Assembly: GCF_022758145.1 (NCBI RefSeq) | Contig: NZ_JAJVDH010000003.1 | Span: 1 to 64,000, forward strand | Direction of reading: 5' to 3' | Source of the DNA: Pontibacter vulgaris | GTDB lineage: Bacteria; Bacteroidota; Bacteroidia; Cytophagales; Hymenobacteraceae | DNA: 64,000 nucleotides | In this document: piece after piece, positions 53,391-62,790 of the stretch | How positions within the stretch are numbered: position 1 is the stretch's first letter | Layout: every line of letters starts with the position of its first letter | Translations under genes and position numbers: made by a program | Notes under the pieces: generated by a model | What the model was told of the DNA's origin: nothing | The model's database searches: none | The model's input: the letters and a program-made list of their open reading frames with translations, nothing else

Positions 53391-54864
53391 AACCCGCATT
53401 ATTTTCCGTGCTGATGGCAACAGCCGCATCGGTTTAGGCCATGTAGTGCGTTCGCTGGCGCTTGCCGAAATGCTGCGCGAGGAGTTTGAATGTGTATTTG
53501 CTATTCAGTCTCCGAACAATGAGTTACAGGAGCAGATCAGGAGCGTTTGCAGCGGTATTATTATACTTCCGCCCTGCGCACCTACCGAAGAAAGATACCT
53601 GCACGAGCTGGATGCTTATGTTTCCAGTGAAGAAATCGTGGTGCTGGATGGCTATACTTTCGGCACGGCTTATCAGGAAAATATAAAGCGTAAAGGCGCG
53701 GCACTGGTTTGCATTGATGATCTGCATACCGATTCTTTTGTAGCTGATGCCATTATTAACCAGGCCGGTGGTATTACGCCGGAAATGTATCGGGCCAAGC
53801 CTTATACCAGGTTTTACCTCGGCCCAAAGTATGCGCTGCTCCGGAAACCATTCCTGGAGGCTGCTAGACTGGAAAGAGCAATACCAAATAGTGCAGCCCG
53901 GCTGCTGCTGAATATGGGCGGCGCCGACCCTCATAATCATACTTTGCAAATAGCGAGAGAGCTTGACGGAATAGCCATTTTAGATCAGGTTTCCATAGTT
54001 GTGGGTGGAGCTTACACGCATTTGCAGCAACTACAGGAATGGTTACAGAATAAACCACGTTTTAAAGTATATACTAACCTGAGCGCAACCGAAATGCGCA
54101 ACCTGATGCAGCAATGCCCGATTGCCATAACGTCGCCCAGTGGTATAGCTTATGAGTATTGTGCAGTAAGTGGCCTGCTCTTTGTGCTGCAGACAGCCGA
54201 TAACCAGGAAAACTTATGCCAGTTTTTACTACAAACCGGTCTGGCATTTAAGTACGAGGAATTACAAAGTATACTTCTGAAAAAAGATTGGAAGGAAATA
54301 TTTAACAAAGTTGTGCTACAGCAACGGCATTATTTTACAGGCAATAGTCCGGAAGTTTACCGCGAGGTTTTCCGCAGCCTGAGCCTGACTACAGCTATGA
54401 AACTGCGCCTTGTAAACGAGCAGGATCTGATGCTGCTTTACAATTGGGCAAATGACCCCGAAGTACGACGAAACTCTTTTAATACAGAACCTATTCTGCT
54501 TGAAAATCATACCCGCTGGTTCAATATTAAACTTGCTGACCCATTGTCGGCGTTATACCTTGCAACCATTGGGGATGATCCGGCTGCCCATATCCGGTTT
54601 GATTTTAAGTCAGAAACGGCTGTATTAAGTTACCTTATTTCTGAGAAATACCGGGGCAAAGGCTTGGGCCATATTGTATTGTTAAAAGGCATAAAAAAGC
54701 TGCAACAAGACAAACCCGGAATCAAGCAGATAGAGGGACTGGTACAAAAAAGTAACCCGGCTTCGGTTAGAGCATTCGAAAAAGCAGGTTTTGCATACGC
54801 TGTTCCCGACCCACGTTTTCCGGAAGCTTTCCGGTTTACAATTAAGCTGGATAATAGCATTTAA
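53380..54864 (+). CDS. PseG-PseH fusion: UDP-sugar hydrolase plus GNAT N-acetyltransferase
   Basis: About 494 residues. The frame is open from 53335, but the first family residues are MSPKTRIIFRADGNSRIGLG, so I start at ATG 53380. Residues 1-330 are a GT-B-like PseG hydrolase (RADGNSRIGLGHVVRSLALA, with the catalytic His in GLGHVVR; LLLNMGGADPHNHT near 170; ITSPSGIAYEYCAVSGL near 248). It removes UDP from the altropyranose intermediate. Residues about 345-494 are a GNAT domain (LRLVNEQDLMLLYNWANDPE, LISEKYRGKGLGHIVLLKG, NPASVRAFEKAGF), matching PseH, which N-acetylates C-4. In reference systems these are separate proteins. Confidence 0.9.
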   Translation: MSPKTRIIFRADGNSRIGLGHVVRSLALAEMLREEFECVFAIQSPNNELQEQIRSVCSGIIILPPCAPTEERYLHELDAYVSSEEIVVLDGYTFGTAYQENIKRKGAALVCIDDLHTDSFVADAIINQAGGITPEMYRAKPYTRFYLGPKYALLRKPFLEAARLERAIPNSAARLLLNMGGADPHNHTLQIARELDGIAILDQVSIVVGGAYTHLQQLQEWLQNKPRFKVYTNLSATEMRNLMQQCPIAITSPSGIAYEYCAVSGLLFVLQTADNQENLCQFLLQTGLAFKYEELQSILLKKDWKEIFNKVVLQQRHYFTGNSPEVYREVFRSLSLTTAMKLRLVNEQDLMLLYNWANDPEVRRNSFNTEPILLENHTRWFNIKLADPLSALYLATIGDDPAAHIRFDFKSETAVLSYLISEKYRGKGLGHIVLLKGIKKLQQDKPGIKQIEGLVQKSNPASVRAFEKAGFAYAVPDPRFPEAFRFTIKLDNSI

Positions 54865-54874
54865 CAAGTATAAA

Positions 54875-55918
54875 ATGATTCAGGATATAAACATTGCCGG
54901 CCGTTTGGTTGGTCCCAATCATAAACCTTTCATCATTGCCGAAATGTCTGGCAACCATAACCAGTCGCTGGAACGCGCGCTTGCTATTGTTGATGCTGCC
55001 GCTGATGCTGGGGCCGATGCTATAAAACTGCAAACCTATACGGCAGATACTATGACCTTGCCGGGCGCATTCACTATTGAGGATGAAGGCTCGCTCTGGA
55101 AAGGCCGCGAACTCTACGACCTGTACAAAGAAGCTTACACCCCATGGGAATGGCACCAGCCGATATTTGATCGTGCAAAAGAGCGTGGCATGCTCGCTTT
55201 CTCGTCGCCATTCGATGAAACGGCAGTTGATTTCCTGGAAGAACTGGGTGCTCCGGTTTACAAGATCGCTTCGTTTGAAAACACTGATCACCCGTTGTTG
55301 CGCAAGGTAGCTGCGACGGGTAAACCGGTCATTATGAGCACTGGGGCTGCCACTGTGCAGGAAGTTGCCGAAGGCGTGCAGGTCTTACGCGAGGCAGGCT
55401 GTAAAGAACTTATACTTCTCAAATGCACCAGCACCTACCCTTCTACCCCTGAAAACACCAACCTGCTTACCATACCACACATGCGCGAACTGTACGGCGT
55501 GCAGGTGGGCTTATCAGACCATACCATGGGTGTAGGCGCGGCTGTGGCGGCTGTGGCATTAGGAGCAACGGTAATCGAGAAACACTTTACCCTTCGTCGT
55601 GCTGACGGCGGTGTGGATTCTGCTTTCTCCTTGGAGCCCGAAGAATTAAAAATGCTGGTGGTGGAGTCTGAAAGGGCGTGGCTGGCGATGGGACATGTGC
55701 AATATGGCGTGCAGAAAGCAGAAGAAAAAAGTCGCCTGTTCAAGCGTTCAGTGTATGCAGCCAAAGACATTGCCGCAGGGGAAGCTTTTACAAAAGAAAA
55801 TATCCGCGTGATTCGTCCGGGGCTGGGACTTGCACCAAAGCATTACGACGAACTATTAGGCAAACCCGCCGCAACAAACATTAAAGCCGGTACACCCTTA
55901 ACCTGGGACATGGTATAG
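54875..55918 (+). CDS. pseI: pseudaminic acid synthase
   Basis: About 347 residues; start taken at ATG 54875, 10 bp after the PseG/H stop, where family similarity begins (INIAGRLVGPNHKPFIIAEM). It is a NeuB-type TIM barrel: AEMSGNHNQSLERALAIVDA near residues 22-41, KLQTYTADTMTL near 54, SSPFDETAVDFLEELGAPVY near 110, STGAATVQEVAEG near 152 and LSDHTMGVGAAVAAVALGA near 210. A C-terminal SAF antifreeze-like domain follows (RSVYAAKDIAAGEAFTKENI). It condenses the 2,4-diacetamido sugar with phosphoenolpyruvate to pseudaminic acid. FTLRRADGGVDSAFSL near 240 favours PseI over NeuB. Confidence 0.94.
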   Translation: MIQDINIAGRLVGPNHKPFIIAEMSGNHNQSLERALAIVDAAADAGADAIKLQTYTADTMTLPGAFTIEDEGSLWKGRELYDLYKEAYTPWEWHQPIFDRAKERGMLAFSSPFDETAVDFLEELGAPVYKIASFENTDHPLLRKVAATGKPVIMSTGAATVQEVAEGVQVLREAGCKELILLKCTSTYPSTPENTNLLTIPHMRELYGVQVGLSDHTMGVGAAVAAVALGATVIEKHFTLRRADGGVDSAFSLEPEELKMLVVESERAWLAMGHVQYGVQKAEEKSRLFKRSVYAAKDIAAGEAFTKENIRVIRPGLGLAPKHYDELLGKPAATNIKAGTPLTWDMV

Positions 55919-55921
55919 CCC

Positions 55922-57199
55922 ATGAAAAAATGGTACGCCATTTACAGCAATATACTGCATCTGCACTTCTCTGAAGGTTTCTATAACCTGCCGGAAAGTG
56001 CTAAAAATGCCGTCTCCCCAACCAGGTTATGGATGCGTCTGTTCAGGATGGCAGGTTATACCTTGGTCAGGCTTATCGGCAATCTTTTTAAGTCCGTAGA
56101 GAAAGGAAATGAGCTGCATGGCAAAGTATGGCTTTATGTGGTAAGTCAGAACAACTATGACAGCCTTAAATTCATTAAAGATGGATTACCAGATACCGTT
56201 TTTGTAGCTGGCCAGAGTAAAGAACTTGGCAAGTATAAAAACATTGTCAGCCGGATTTCGCTGAGGTCTAAAATAGGTTACTACTACTTATTCTTTCCAC
56301 TGTTCTTCAACTTTTTAAAATATAACAAAAATAGCACACTGCGGTTTTTTGATGTGCTGTTTGATGCAGTAGGTTTTTATGAAGTATATCTGCAAAAGCT
56401 GCGCAAGTATAAACCTGCAGCCATCGTTTTTGCTAACGACCATAATGCTGATGCCCGCGCCATGTTGCTTGCGGCTAAGGCTGCAGGTATAAAAACTGCT
56501 TATATTCAGCACGCCAGCGTTAGCCCAATTTTCCCGCCGTTGCAGTTCGATTTCAACCTGCTGGAAGGCCAGGACTCCCTCGACAAGTATAAACAGTGTG
56601 GCCCAGTAGAAGGTCTTGTGGAACTGGTTGGTATGCCGAAAGCCGATGCCTATGTACCCTTCCGGAATACGAATAAGGAAATAAAAACTATAGGTATTGG
56701 CTGCAACTTAATGGACAATATTGCAGAGATTGAATACCTGCTACGCCAGCTTGCTACTGACTTTCCAGAGATTATCTTTTTACTTCGCCCCCACCCACGC
56801 GACACCCGCAACTTTAAAAGTATAGCAGGTAAAAGCCCGAACATCTCTATTTCTAACGGAAAGAAGGTTGCTACATTTGACTATTTGCAGCAGATTGATG
56901 TACAGATAAGTGGTAACTCCGGCATCCATCTGGAAGCAGTGCTACTCAATGTGTGGTCAATCTTCTACAACATGAACACCAAGGAGCAGCTTCATGATTA
57001 CTACGGCTATGTTCAGCACGGCTTGGTAGATGCCGCTGTAGATTATGAAGGTTTAAAACAACTTTTGCAGCAACACATGTTCGAAAAGCCAGAAGTATTC
57101 CTTCGTGCAAAATATTACAATGCTACTGTTGGCACTGCATATGATGGTAAAAGTGGGCAACTGAGTTTAGACATTATCAAAGAATTTATCTGGAACTAG
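55922..57199 (+). CDS. unassigned GT-B-like protein; candidate pseudaminyltransferase
   Basis: A 425-residue protein starting 3 bp after pseI, so translation is tightly coupled. I see no standard glycosyltransferase signature. The C-terminal half looks GT-B-like: AAGIKTAYIQHASVSPIFPP near residues 193-212, IIFLLRPHPRDTRNFKSIAG near 283-302, and QIDVQISGNSGIHLEAVLLN near 323-342. The HPR and SGNSGIHLEA blocks recall KpsS/CDP-glycerol and polysialyltransferase-like families. Placement after pseI suggests that it uses CMP-pseudaminic acid as donor. That is inference; a capsule-chain synthase or phosphotransferase is the alternative. Confidence 0.6.
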   Translation: MKKWYAIYSNILHLHFSEGFYNLPESAKNAVSPTRLWMRLFRMAGYTLVRLIGNLFKSVEKGNELHGKVWLYVVSQNNYDSLKFIKDGLPDTVFVAGQSKELGKYKNIVSRISLRSKIGYYYLFFPLFFNFLKYNKNSTLRFFDVLFDAVGFYEVYLQKLRKYKPAAIVFANDHNADARAMLLAAKAAGIKTAYIQHASVSPIFPPLQFDFNLLEGQDSLDKYKQCGPVEGLVELVGMPKADAYVPFRNTNKEIKTIGIGCNLMDNIAEIEYLLRQLATDFPEIIFLLRPHPRDTRNFKSIAGKSPNISISNGKKVATFDYLQQIDVQISGNSGIHLEAVLLNVWSIFYNMNTKEQLHDYYGYVQHGLVDAAVDYEGLKQLLQQHMFEKPEVFLRAKYYNATVGTAYDGKSGQLSLDIIKEFIWN

Positions 57200-57257
57200 C
57201 TAAATTAAATCCTATATTAGTAACTACTAATATTAGTAACCAGAAACTATACCTCCT

Positions 57258-59036
57258 TTGAAAACAGTTGTTACGCTTCTGCTAAGTGCTCTTACAATTT
57301 TCAGTTTTTTTTCAGTACATGCGCAAGGTCCTGTAAATGCTATCAGATTAGATGGCATGGATGATTATATTGATTGCGGTACAAGTAACAGAAATATAAA
57401 AAACATTATTACTGCCGAAGCATGGGTAAAAACTGGTTCTTTTAAATATCATTGGGTATTGGGCAAATATGATCGTTACTCTGAAGGAGGGTATCATCTT
57501 ATTATTAAAGATGGGAAAGCAGCCTTTGCTGGTCGTGACGGATCAGGGAATTATAAAAACTCAGGCTATTCCAGTGTATTTGTTAACGATAATAATTGGC
57601 ATCACTTAGCTGGTATATGCAACAATGGCATTTGGCAAATATATGTGGATGGGATCCTACAGTCCCAGTTTATTTCGGGATATCCAAACACTGATCTTAC
57701 TAGTACGGCACCACTTGCAATCGGAAAAGATTTTGTATCAGATAATGAAACCTATACAGGCCAAATTGACGAAGTAAGAATTTGGAGGAAAGCCCTTACA
57801 GAATCTGAAATTCGTAAGAACATGTGTCAGAAAATATCACCTACAACTGCTGATTTGGTTGCTTATTACAGGTTTGATGCTTCTTCCGGTACTTTAGTCG
57901 AGGATTTAAGTTCTTCTAAAATAAACGGCACCTTCCGCAATATGACCTCTGCCGCCTGGACATTATCCGGAGCACCGATTGGAGATAAAAGTGTATACAG
58001 GTATACCGATAACTGGAATGCATCGCTTGAAATGGTAACGGATATTGCCAATTTTTCTGTCACCAACATTGACCAAGCTATCAAGGGCTTTCATTTATAC
58101 CAGATAGCCTCTCCTCCTACCAATTCAAACGGCATCATACCAAACCCACAGGAGGTAAAAGAATACTATGGTTTGTTTAAGGTTGGAGACAGCGACAAAA
58201 AGTATAAAATATGGTTTAAGCAGTATGCTCTTTACTGTGGTGGAAAGCTTTTCCGCAGGTCTGATAACTCAGCTTCTACCTGGGGTGCCGTTGCTGATAC
58301 AGTAAATACTCCCGTCATCGTTTATAATGCTTCTGCCAACTATGGTGAGTTTGCCGCCATAAGCCAAGTTAATGCTCCCCTAACTATAACCGGGCCAAAC
58401 ACTATTTGCTCAGGAGCTACTGCTACCTTAAGTGTTGCAGCCGGGAGCGGCGAAACAATTAAATGGAGTACCGGGGCTACTACTCCTTCTATAACCATAT
58501 CCTCAGCTGGAACTTACTGGGCAGAGGCAACAAACTCCAATGGATGTACCGCACGTAGTGAAATAAAAGTAGCAGTACAACAAGAGCCCTATCTAAATTG
58601 GTTACCAGAGTATACTATTTATGAAAACGAATCAGTTATGCTTGATGCCACTGTAGCCGGAGCCACATACCTTTGGAATAATGGCCAAACTACGCCTACA
58701 TTACAAGTAGTACAGCCCGGCACCTATCGCGTCAATATCTCTCTTAATGGTTGTAATTTTTTACACGAAACAGTTGTCAAACGTGTATGTCCGATTATCC
58801 CGAATATAATAACCCCTAATGGAGACGGCAATAATGATGCTTTTGTTGTAGAAGGGGCAGACCCATCCTATCTTGAAATAGAAATTTTTAACCGCTGGGG
58901 AAAATGTATTTACAAAAGTGCACGTTATGATAACAACTGGTCGGCCGCAAATGTACCGACTGGTGTGTATTATTATCAACTAACCAGCCGGCAAACTAAA
59001 AAAGTATATAAAGGCTGGCTTGAAGTCCTTAGGTAG
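57258..59036 (+). CDS. secreted LamG-domain protein with CHU_C (T9SS type B) sorting domain
   Basis: A 592-residue protein with a TTG start followed by a signal peptide (LLLSALTIFSFFSVHAQ). Residues about 30-215 are a LamG/concanavalin-like lectin domain (AIRLDGMDDYIDCGTSN, WHHLAGICNNGIWQIYVDG, YTGQIDEVRIWRKALTESEI). A middle region follows, then Ig/PKD-like repeats (about 380-510, ITGPNTICSGATATLSVAAG, WSTGATTPSITISSAGTYWA). The last ~80 residues are the gliding-motility sorting domain (PNIITPNGDGNNDAFVVEG, EIFNRWGKCIYKSARYDNNW, GVYYYQL). It should be exported by T9SS and may bind glycans or be glycosylated by the adjacent pse products. Confidence 0.87.
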   Translation: MKTVVTLLLSALTIFSFFSVHAQGPVNAIRLDGMDDYIDCGTSNRNIKNIITAEAWVKTGSFKYHWVLGKYDRYSEGGYHLIIKDGKAAFAGRDGSGNYKNSGYSSVFVNDNNWHHLAGICNNGIWQIYVDGILQSQFISGYPNTDLTSTAPLAIGKDFVSDNETYTGQIDEVRIWRKALTESEIRKNMCQKISPTTADLVAYYRFDASSGTLVEDLSSSKINGTFRNMTSAAWTLSGAPIGDKSVYRYTDNWNASLEMVTDIANFSVTNIDQAIKGFHLYQIASPPTNSNGIIPNPQEVKEYYGLFKVGDSDKKYKIWFKQYALYCGGKLFRRSDNSASTWGAVADTVNTPVIVYNASANYGEFAAISQVNAPLTITGPNTICSGATATLSVAAGSGETIKWSTGATTPSITISSAGTYWAEATNSNGCTARSEIKVAVQQEPYLNWLPEYTIYENESVMLDATVAGATYLWNNGQTTPTLQVVQPGTYRVNISLNGCNFLHETVVKRVCPIIPNIITPNGDGNNDAFVVEGADPSYLEIEIFNRWGKCIYKSARYDNNWSAANVPTGVYYYQLTSRQTKKVYKGWLEVLR

Positions 59037-59038
59037 CT

Positions 59039-60394
59039 TTGTTTAAATTAGATTACGTCCTTCTTCATTTTCGCAGCCTTTTTCCAGGCTCAGAAAGTAT
59101 AGTTTTAAATTACACAGGTACGCCGAGTACCGAGCGTGGCAGTATCAACATCCGCAAGTATACAGGTAGTTTTTTCGAAGGCAAAAGGCCACGGCCAAAC
59201 CAGGTTGTCTGGAAAGAATGGGAGGGTATGCGAATGCCATTTTTCTTCGAAGAAGATGCTTCACAGGATGTTATAACTTATGCAGATGGCGTTGCCACTA
59301 TCAATTACGACATCATTTCTTCGGCTTTTTATTTGCTTAGCGGCTGGCAGGAGCACTATGGCGTAGAGCGTGATAAATTCGGTCGTTATACTTACAAAGC
59401 CAGTGTACAGGCCAAGTATAATATCATAACAAAGCCTGTAGTAAATTACTATTTCGAGGTGCTGCGAAAAGCTATTGAGCAGGTGCATGGCAAAAAGTTA
59501 CAATACCGAACCTGGCCAAATGGAAGCAGCTTTGCAACCTGCCTCACTTATGATGTAGATCGCCTGCACTCGGCCTGGAAAGTAGCTGGCATGCCTTTAC
59601 TTCAGAGTGGTAATTTTAAGAATTTCACGGTGTTGCAGCTCAAAAACATGTTCAGCAAAGACCCCTGGAATAACCTGCCCGATAGCATGTTGCTTGCTGA
59701 ACGCTTTGGCGCCAGGGCAACTTACTTTATGCTGGCCAGCAACCAGCGCTACAATGGTAACCCCAATGCCGATTACGACATCACCAAACCCAAGTATCAG
59801 CAACTGGCCAAAAGTATAAGCGAAAAAGGCCACGAAGTAAGTATACACGGCAGCTTTGGCACCACCAACGATTTGCAGCAACTCAAGTCGGATGCACGGA
59901 AACTTCCTGTAAAGCCGCTTGGTAACCGCTTTCATTACCTGTGCCATATACCCGAAAAAACACCTCAACTGCTCGATCAAAGTGGTTTAAAGTATGATTC
60001 TACGCTGGGCTTTGCCGATCATTTTGGATTCCGGAATTCTTATTGCCACCCCTTTTACCCTTATGATTTTAAAAACAGGAAAGCGTATACTTACCTCGAG
60101 TTGCCGCTAAACCTGATGGATATTACGCTCATAAACCCGCATTACATGCACCTGAAACCATCTGAGGTGCTGGAAGCCATAGAACCAATGTTGCAGGAAA
60201 TTATGCGCTTTAACGGGTTGTGTACCATACTCTGGCACAACGAAAATATTTCTTCTTTTTCGGAATACCCATTGCCAAAAGGCGAGCCTAGTTGGCGGAA
60301 AGTATTAGAAGATCTCTTGAAAAAACTACAGTCAAACGGAACTGCATTTCTTACCTGTTCTGAGGCTGCTGAGCAGGCATCTATAAATATATAG
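59039..60394 (+). CDS. polysaccharide deacetylase-like protein (NodB-type domain with N-terminal extension)
   Basis: A 451-residue protein starting at TTG, only 2 bp after the LamG gene stop. No signal peptide is visible. An N-terminal ~140-residue domain (RSLFPGSESIVLNYTGTPST; a DUF7033-like extension) precedes the NodB-type fold. Motif 1 is ATCLTYDVDRLHSAWK near residue 166, with Asp residues for metal; EKGHEVSIHGSFGTTNDLQQ near 261 supplies the His. TILWHNENISSFSEYP near 398 is the late motif. The domain order matches deacetylases found in Bacteroidota capsule loci. It probably removes acetyl groups from the pseudaminic-acid-containing glycan; acting on the donor sugar is an alternative. 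Confidence 0.8.
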   Translation: MFKLDYVLLHFRSLFPGSESIVLNYTGTPSTERGSINIRKYTGSFFEGKRPRPNQVVWKEWEGMRMPFFFEEDASQDVITYADGVATINYDIISSAFYLLSGWQEHYGVERDKFGRYTYKASVQAKYNIITKPVVNYYFEVLRKAIEQVHGKKLQYRTWPNGSSFATCLTYDVDRLHSAWKVAGMPLLQSGNFKNFTVLQLKNMFSKDPWNNLPDSMLLAERFGARATYFMLASNQRYNGNPNADYDITKPKYQQLAKSISEKGHEVSIHGSFGTTNDLQQLKSDARKLPVKPLGNRFHYLCHIPEKTPQLLDQSGLKYDSTLGFADHFGFRNSYCHPFYPYDFKNRKAYTYLELPLNLMDITLINPHYMHLKPSEVLEAIEPMLQEIMRFNGLCTILWHNENISSFSEYPLPKGEPSWRKVLEDLLKKLQSNGTAFLTCSEAAEQASINI

Positions 60395-60453
60395 CTGCTA
60401 CTAGATTGCCTTACAAAGTATAAACTATAGTTTTGCAGCCTAAACTATAGTTA

Positions 60454-61935
60454 ATGAGTAAAAAGCTGCAGCGCGAAGGCATCTGGAACACCATCATATC
60501 GTATGCCGGTATCCTGATCGGGTATGTGAACACCGTGCTTCTTTTTCCTAATTTTATGGATGAGGAGCAGGTGGGCCTTACGCGCTTGCTTACTTCTATT
60601 GCCACCATGTTTGCACAGTTTTCGGCACTGGGCTTTGTGAACATGAGCGTTAAATATTTCCCTTACTTCCGCGACAAGGAAAAGAAGCACCATGGCTTTC
60701 TGTTCCTATTGCTGGCAGTTCCGTTCCTGGGTTTTATAGTTATTTCAGGGCTTTTTATACTTTTCAAGCCAGCCATAATTTCCTATTATACCGAGTCGCC
60801 GCTTATCAGTTCGTATTACTATTACATAATACCGCTGTCGTTTTTTACGCTGCTGTTTAACCTGCTCACCTCCTACCTGCGGTCGTTCTTTAAAACCATT
60901 ATTTCCTCTTTTGTACAGGATTTTCTTCAGCGCATACTTATCTCTCTGCTGATAGCCTTATACGCTTTCAACTGGATCAACTTCCAGCAATTTGTGCTCT
61001 TATACATTGGCGTAACTTCTGTAATGGCGCTGTCGCTTATAGTTTATACTATGTGGCTTAAACAGCTGTTCTTATGGCCATCGGTACAGGGGCTGCGCAT
61101 ACTTCCTGTCCGGGAAATGATGGTGTTTGGCCTCTTCACTTTTATGGGCAACATATCGGTAACCATTATTAAAACCGTGGACCAGGTCATGATAAGCTCC
61201 TACAGCCTGGGCGATAACGCCATTTACACGACTGCTTTTTTTGTAACGAGTGCCATTATCACACCTTCGCTTGCTGTTTTAAAGATCGCATTCCCGCAGG
61301 TGGCGGAGTTCTGGAAAGATCAGGACCTTATTGGCCTCGAGAAATTTTATAAGCAGATAACAGTTATCAATCTCATCATTGGCTTGCTGCTTTTTATCGG
61401 TATCTGGGCGAATATCGATAACCTTTATACTTTTATGCCAAAGAGTTATAGTGCGGGTAAGTATGTGGTGCTGTTCCTGGCAATGGCGCGGCTCGTGGAT
61501 CTGGCAACAGGTATAAACGGAATTATACTTGCCACTTCCGATAAGTATAGATGGGATTTACTGTTTAACGTTGTACTAGCCTTTCTTACCATCTGGACAA
61601 ACTATATTTTTATCCCGCTCTACGGCATTAACGGTGCTGCATTTGCCTCTATGCTGTCTTATATCACAATCAACCTTGCGCGATTATTTTTTGTGCAGTG
61701 GATCTATAAAATGCAGCCTTTTACGTGGAGTTCGGTTAGTATAACTGTAATTGCAGCCGTTGCGCTTGGCGCCTCTTACCTCCTGCCGTATTTAGGCAAT
61801 GTGTTCCTCGATATTACTGTGCGCTCACTTATTATTACTGCCATTTACGCAGGCCTTACCCTGGGCTTTAGAGTATACCCAGAGCTAAACGAGTGGGTGC
61901 TTAAGCTGGTAAGAAAGTACGCCGGAAAAAGCTAG
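60454..61935 (+). CDS. polysaccharide flippase (MOP/Wzx superfamily)
   Basis: A 493-residue membrane protein with about 14 helices. The N-terminus (REGIWNTIISYAGILIGYVN) and FMDEEQVGLTRLLTSIATMF near residues 31-50 are typical of Bacteroidota Wzx-like oligosaccharide flippases. Late helices include LFNVVLAFLTIWTNYIFIPL and YGINGAAFASMLSYITINLA near 370-405, also hallmarks. It is the last gene of the + strand pse locus and likely exports the lipid-linked repeat containing pseudaminic acid. It is not close in sequence to the Wzx at 101-1393. A 59-bp gap follows the deacetylase gene. Confidence 0.88.
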   Translation: MSKKLQREGIWNTIISYAGILIGYVNTVLLFPNFMDEEQVGLTRLLTSIATMFAQFSALGFVNMSVKYFPYFRDKEKKHHGFLFLLLAVPFLGFIVISGLFILFKPAIISYYTESPLISSYYYYIIPLSFFTLLFNLLTSYLRSFFKTIISSFVQDFLQRILISLLIALYAFNWINFQQFVLLYIGVTSVMALSLIVYTMWLKQLFLWPSVQGLRILPVREMMVFGLFTFMGNISVTIIKTVDQVMISSYSLGDNAIYTTAFFVTSAIITPSLAVLKIAFPQVAEFWKDQDLIGLEKFYKQITVINLIIGLLLFIGIWANIDNLYTFMPKSYSAGKYVVLFLAMARLVDLATGINGIILATSDKYRWDLLFNVVLAFLTIWTNYIFIPLYGINGAAFASMLSYITINLARLFFVQWIYKMQPFTWSSVSITVIAAVALGASYLLPYLGNVFLDITVRSLIITAIYAGLTLGFRVYPELNEWVLKLVRKYAGKS

Positions 61936-62011
61936 CAGATATTCTTATACTTGCTGGAGTAATATTCCGGAAAAATACAGGTTTTGTATTTGAGCTGGTT
62001 TAAGTCATAAA

Positions 62012-62041
62012 ATAAAAAAGCACAAGTCGTTACACTTGTGC
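62012..62041 (-). terminator. Terminator of the FtsE-like gene
   Basis: GCACAAGT (62020-62027) pairs with ACTTGTGC (62034-62041) around a 6-nt loop. On the minus strand it is followed by a T-rich stretch (complement of AATAAAAAA), 27 bp past the ftsE-like stop. Confidence 0.75.
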
Positions 62042-62067
62042 CAGTTGTTTATACTTGAATCTAAGCT

Positions 62068-62784
62068 CTAATTATTGAAGCCATTCATCAATGCAAACTC
62101 CTCTACTTTAGAATCCAGCACCTTGCCTTTTTCGCATTTAAGCACTCGCTTCGGATAGCGGTTGATGATCTCGTAATTATGGGTAGCCATAAGCACGGCA
62201 GTTCCGCTGTTATTGATCTCCAGAAAAAGCTTCATGATATCGTCGGCCACTACAGGGTCCAGGTTACCGGTTGGCTCATCTGCAAAAAGTATCACCGGCT
62301 CGTTTAACAGGGCGCGAGCGATAACAATGCGTTGCTGTTCGCCCCCTGAAAGCTGGTGAGGCATTTTATTCGCGGCGGCATCCAGGCCCACACGCATCAA
62401 AACTTCCGAAATACGCTGCTTTATTCTCGATTTATCTTTCCAGCCGGTAGCTTTTAACACAAACGAAAGGTTTTCAGCAACTGTACGATCGAATAGCAAC
62501 TGGAAATCCTGGAAAATGATGGCGATTTTACGACGCAGGAAAGGCACCTGCTTGCGCGGCAGCTTGCTCAGTTTAACATCAGCTACAGCGGCATGGCCCG
62601 TCAGGAGTTTCAGGTCGGCATACAGGGTTTTAAGCAAAGAGCTTTTTCCGCTTCCGGTGCGGCCAACTAAGTACACAAACTCGCCTTTGTCAATATCAAA
62701 ATTTACATTGCTCAGAATTGTGTTGCTATCCTGGTAAATAGCTACATCGCGAAGCGACACCACCGGAGAAGATGAAAAACTCAT
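62068..62784 (-). CDS. ftsE: FtsE-like ABC transporter ATP-binding protein
   Basis: A 238-residue ABC ATPase. Walker A is [20 protein letters not shown] near residues 36-55, the signature is [20 protein letters not shown] near 144-163, Walker [15 protein letters not shown] near 170-183 and the switch His in ATHNYEII near 204. The N-terminus ([20 protein letters not shown]) and length are typical of FtsE, which with FtsX regulates peptidoglycan hydrolases during division. FtsX is not adjacent, as is common in Bacteroidota. The start at 62784 is 6 bp after the small-protein gene upstream, so the two should be co-transcribed. Confidence 0.87.
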   Translation of the reverse strand: MSFSSSPVVSLRDVAIYQDSNTILSNVNFDIDKGEFVYLVGRTGSGKSSLLKTLYADLKLLTGHAAVADVKLSKLPRKQVPFLRRKIAIIFQDFQLLFDRTVAENLSFVLKATGWKDKSRIKQRISEVLMRVGLDAAANKMPHQLSGGEQQRIVIARALLNEPVILFADEPTGNLDPVVADDIMKLFLEINNSGTAVLMATHNYEIINRYPKRVLKCEKGKVLDSKVEEFALMNGFNN

Positions 62785-62790
62785 GTATAC

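Noticed and set aside
57199..57258. Short ATTAGTA repeats before the LamG gene
   Set aside because: Low-complexity, only 7-8 bp, and consistent with AT-rich spacer DNA.
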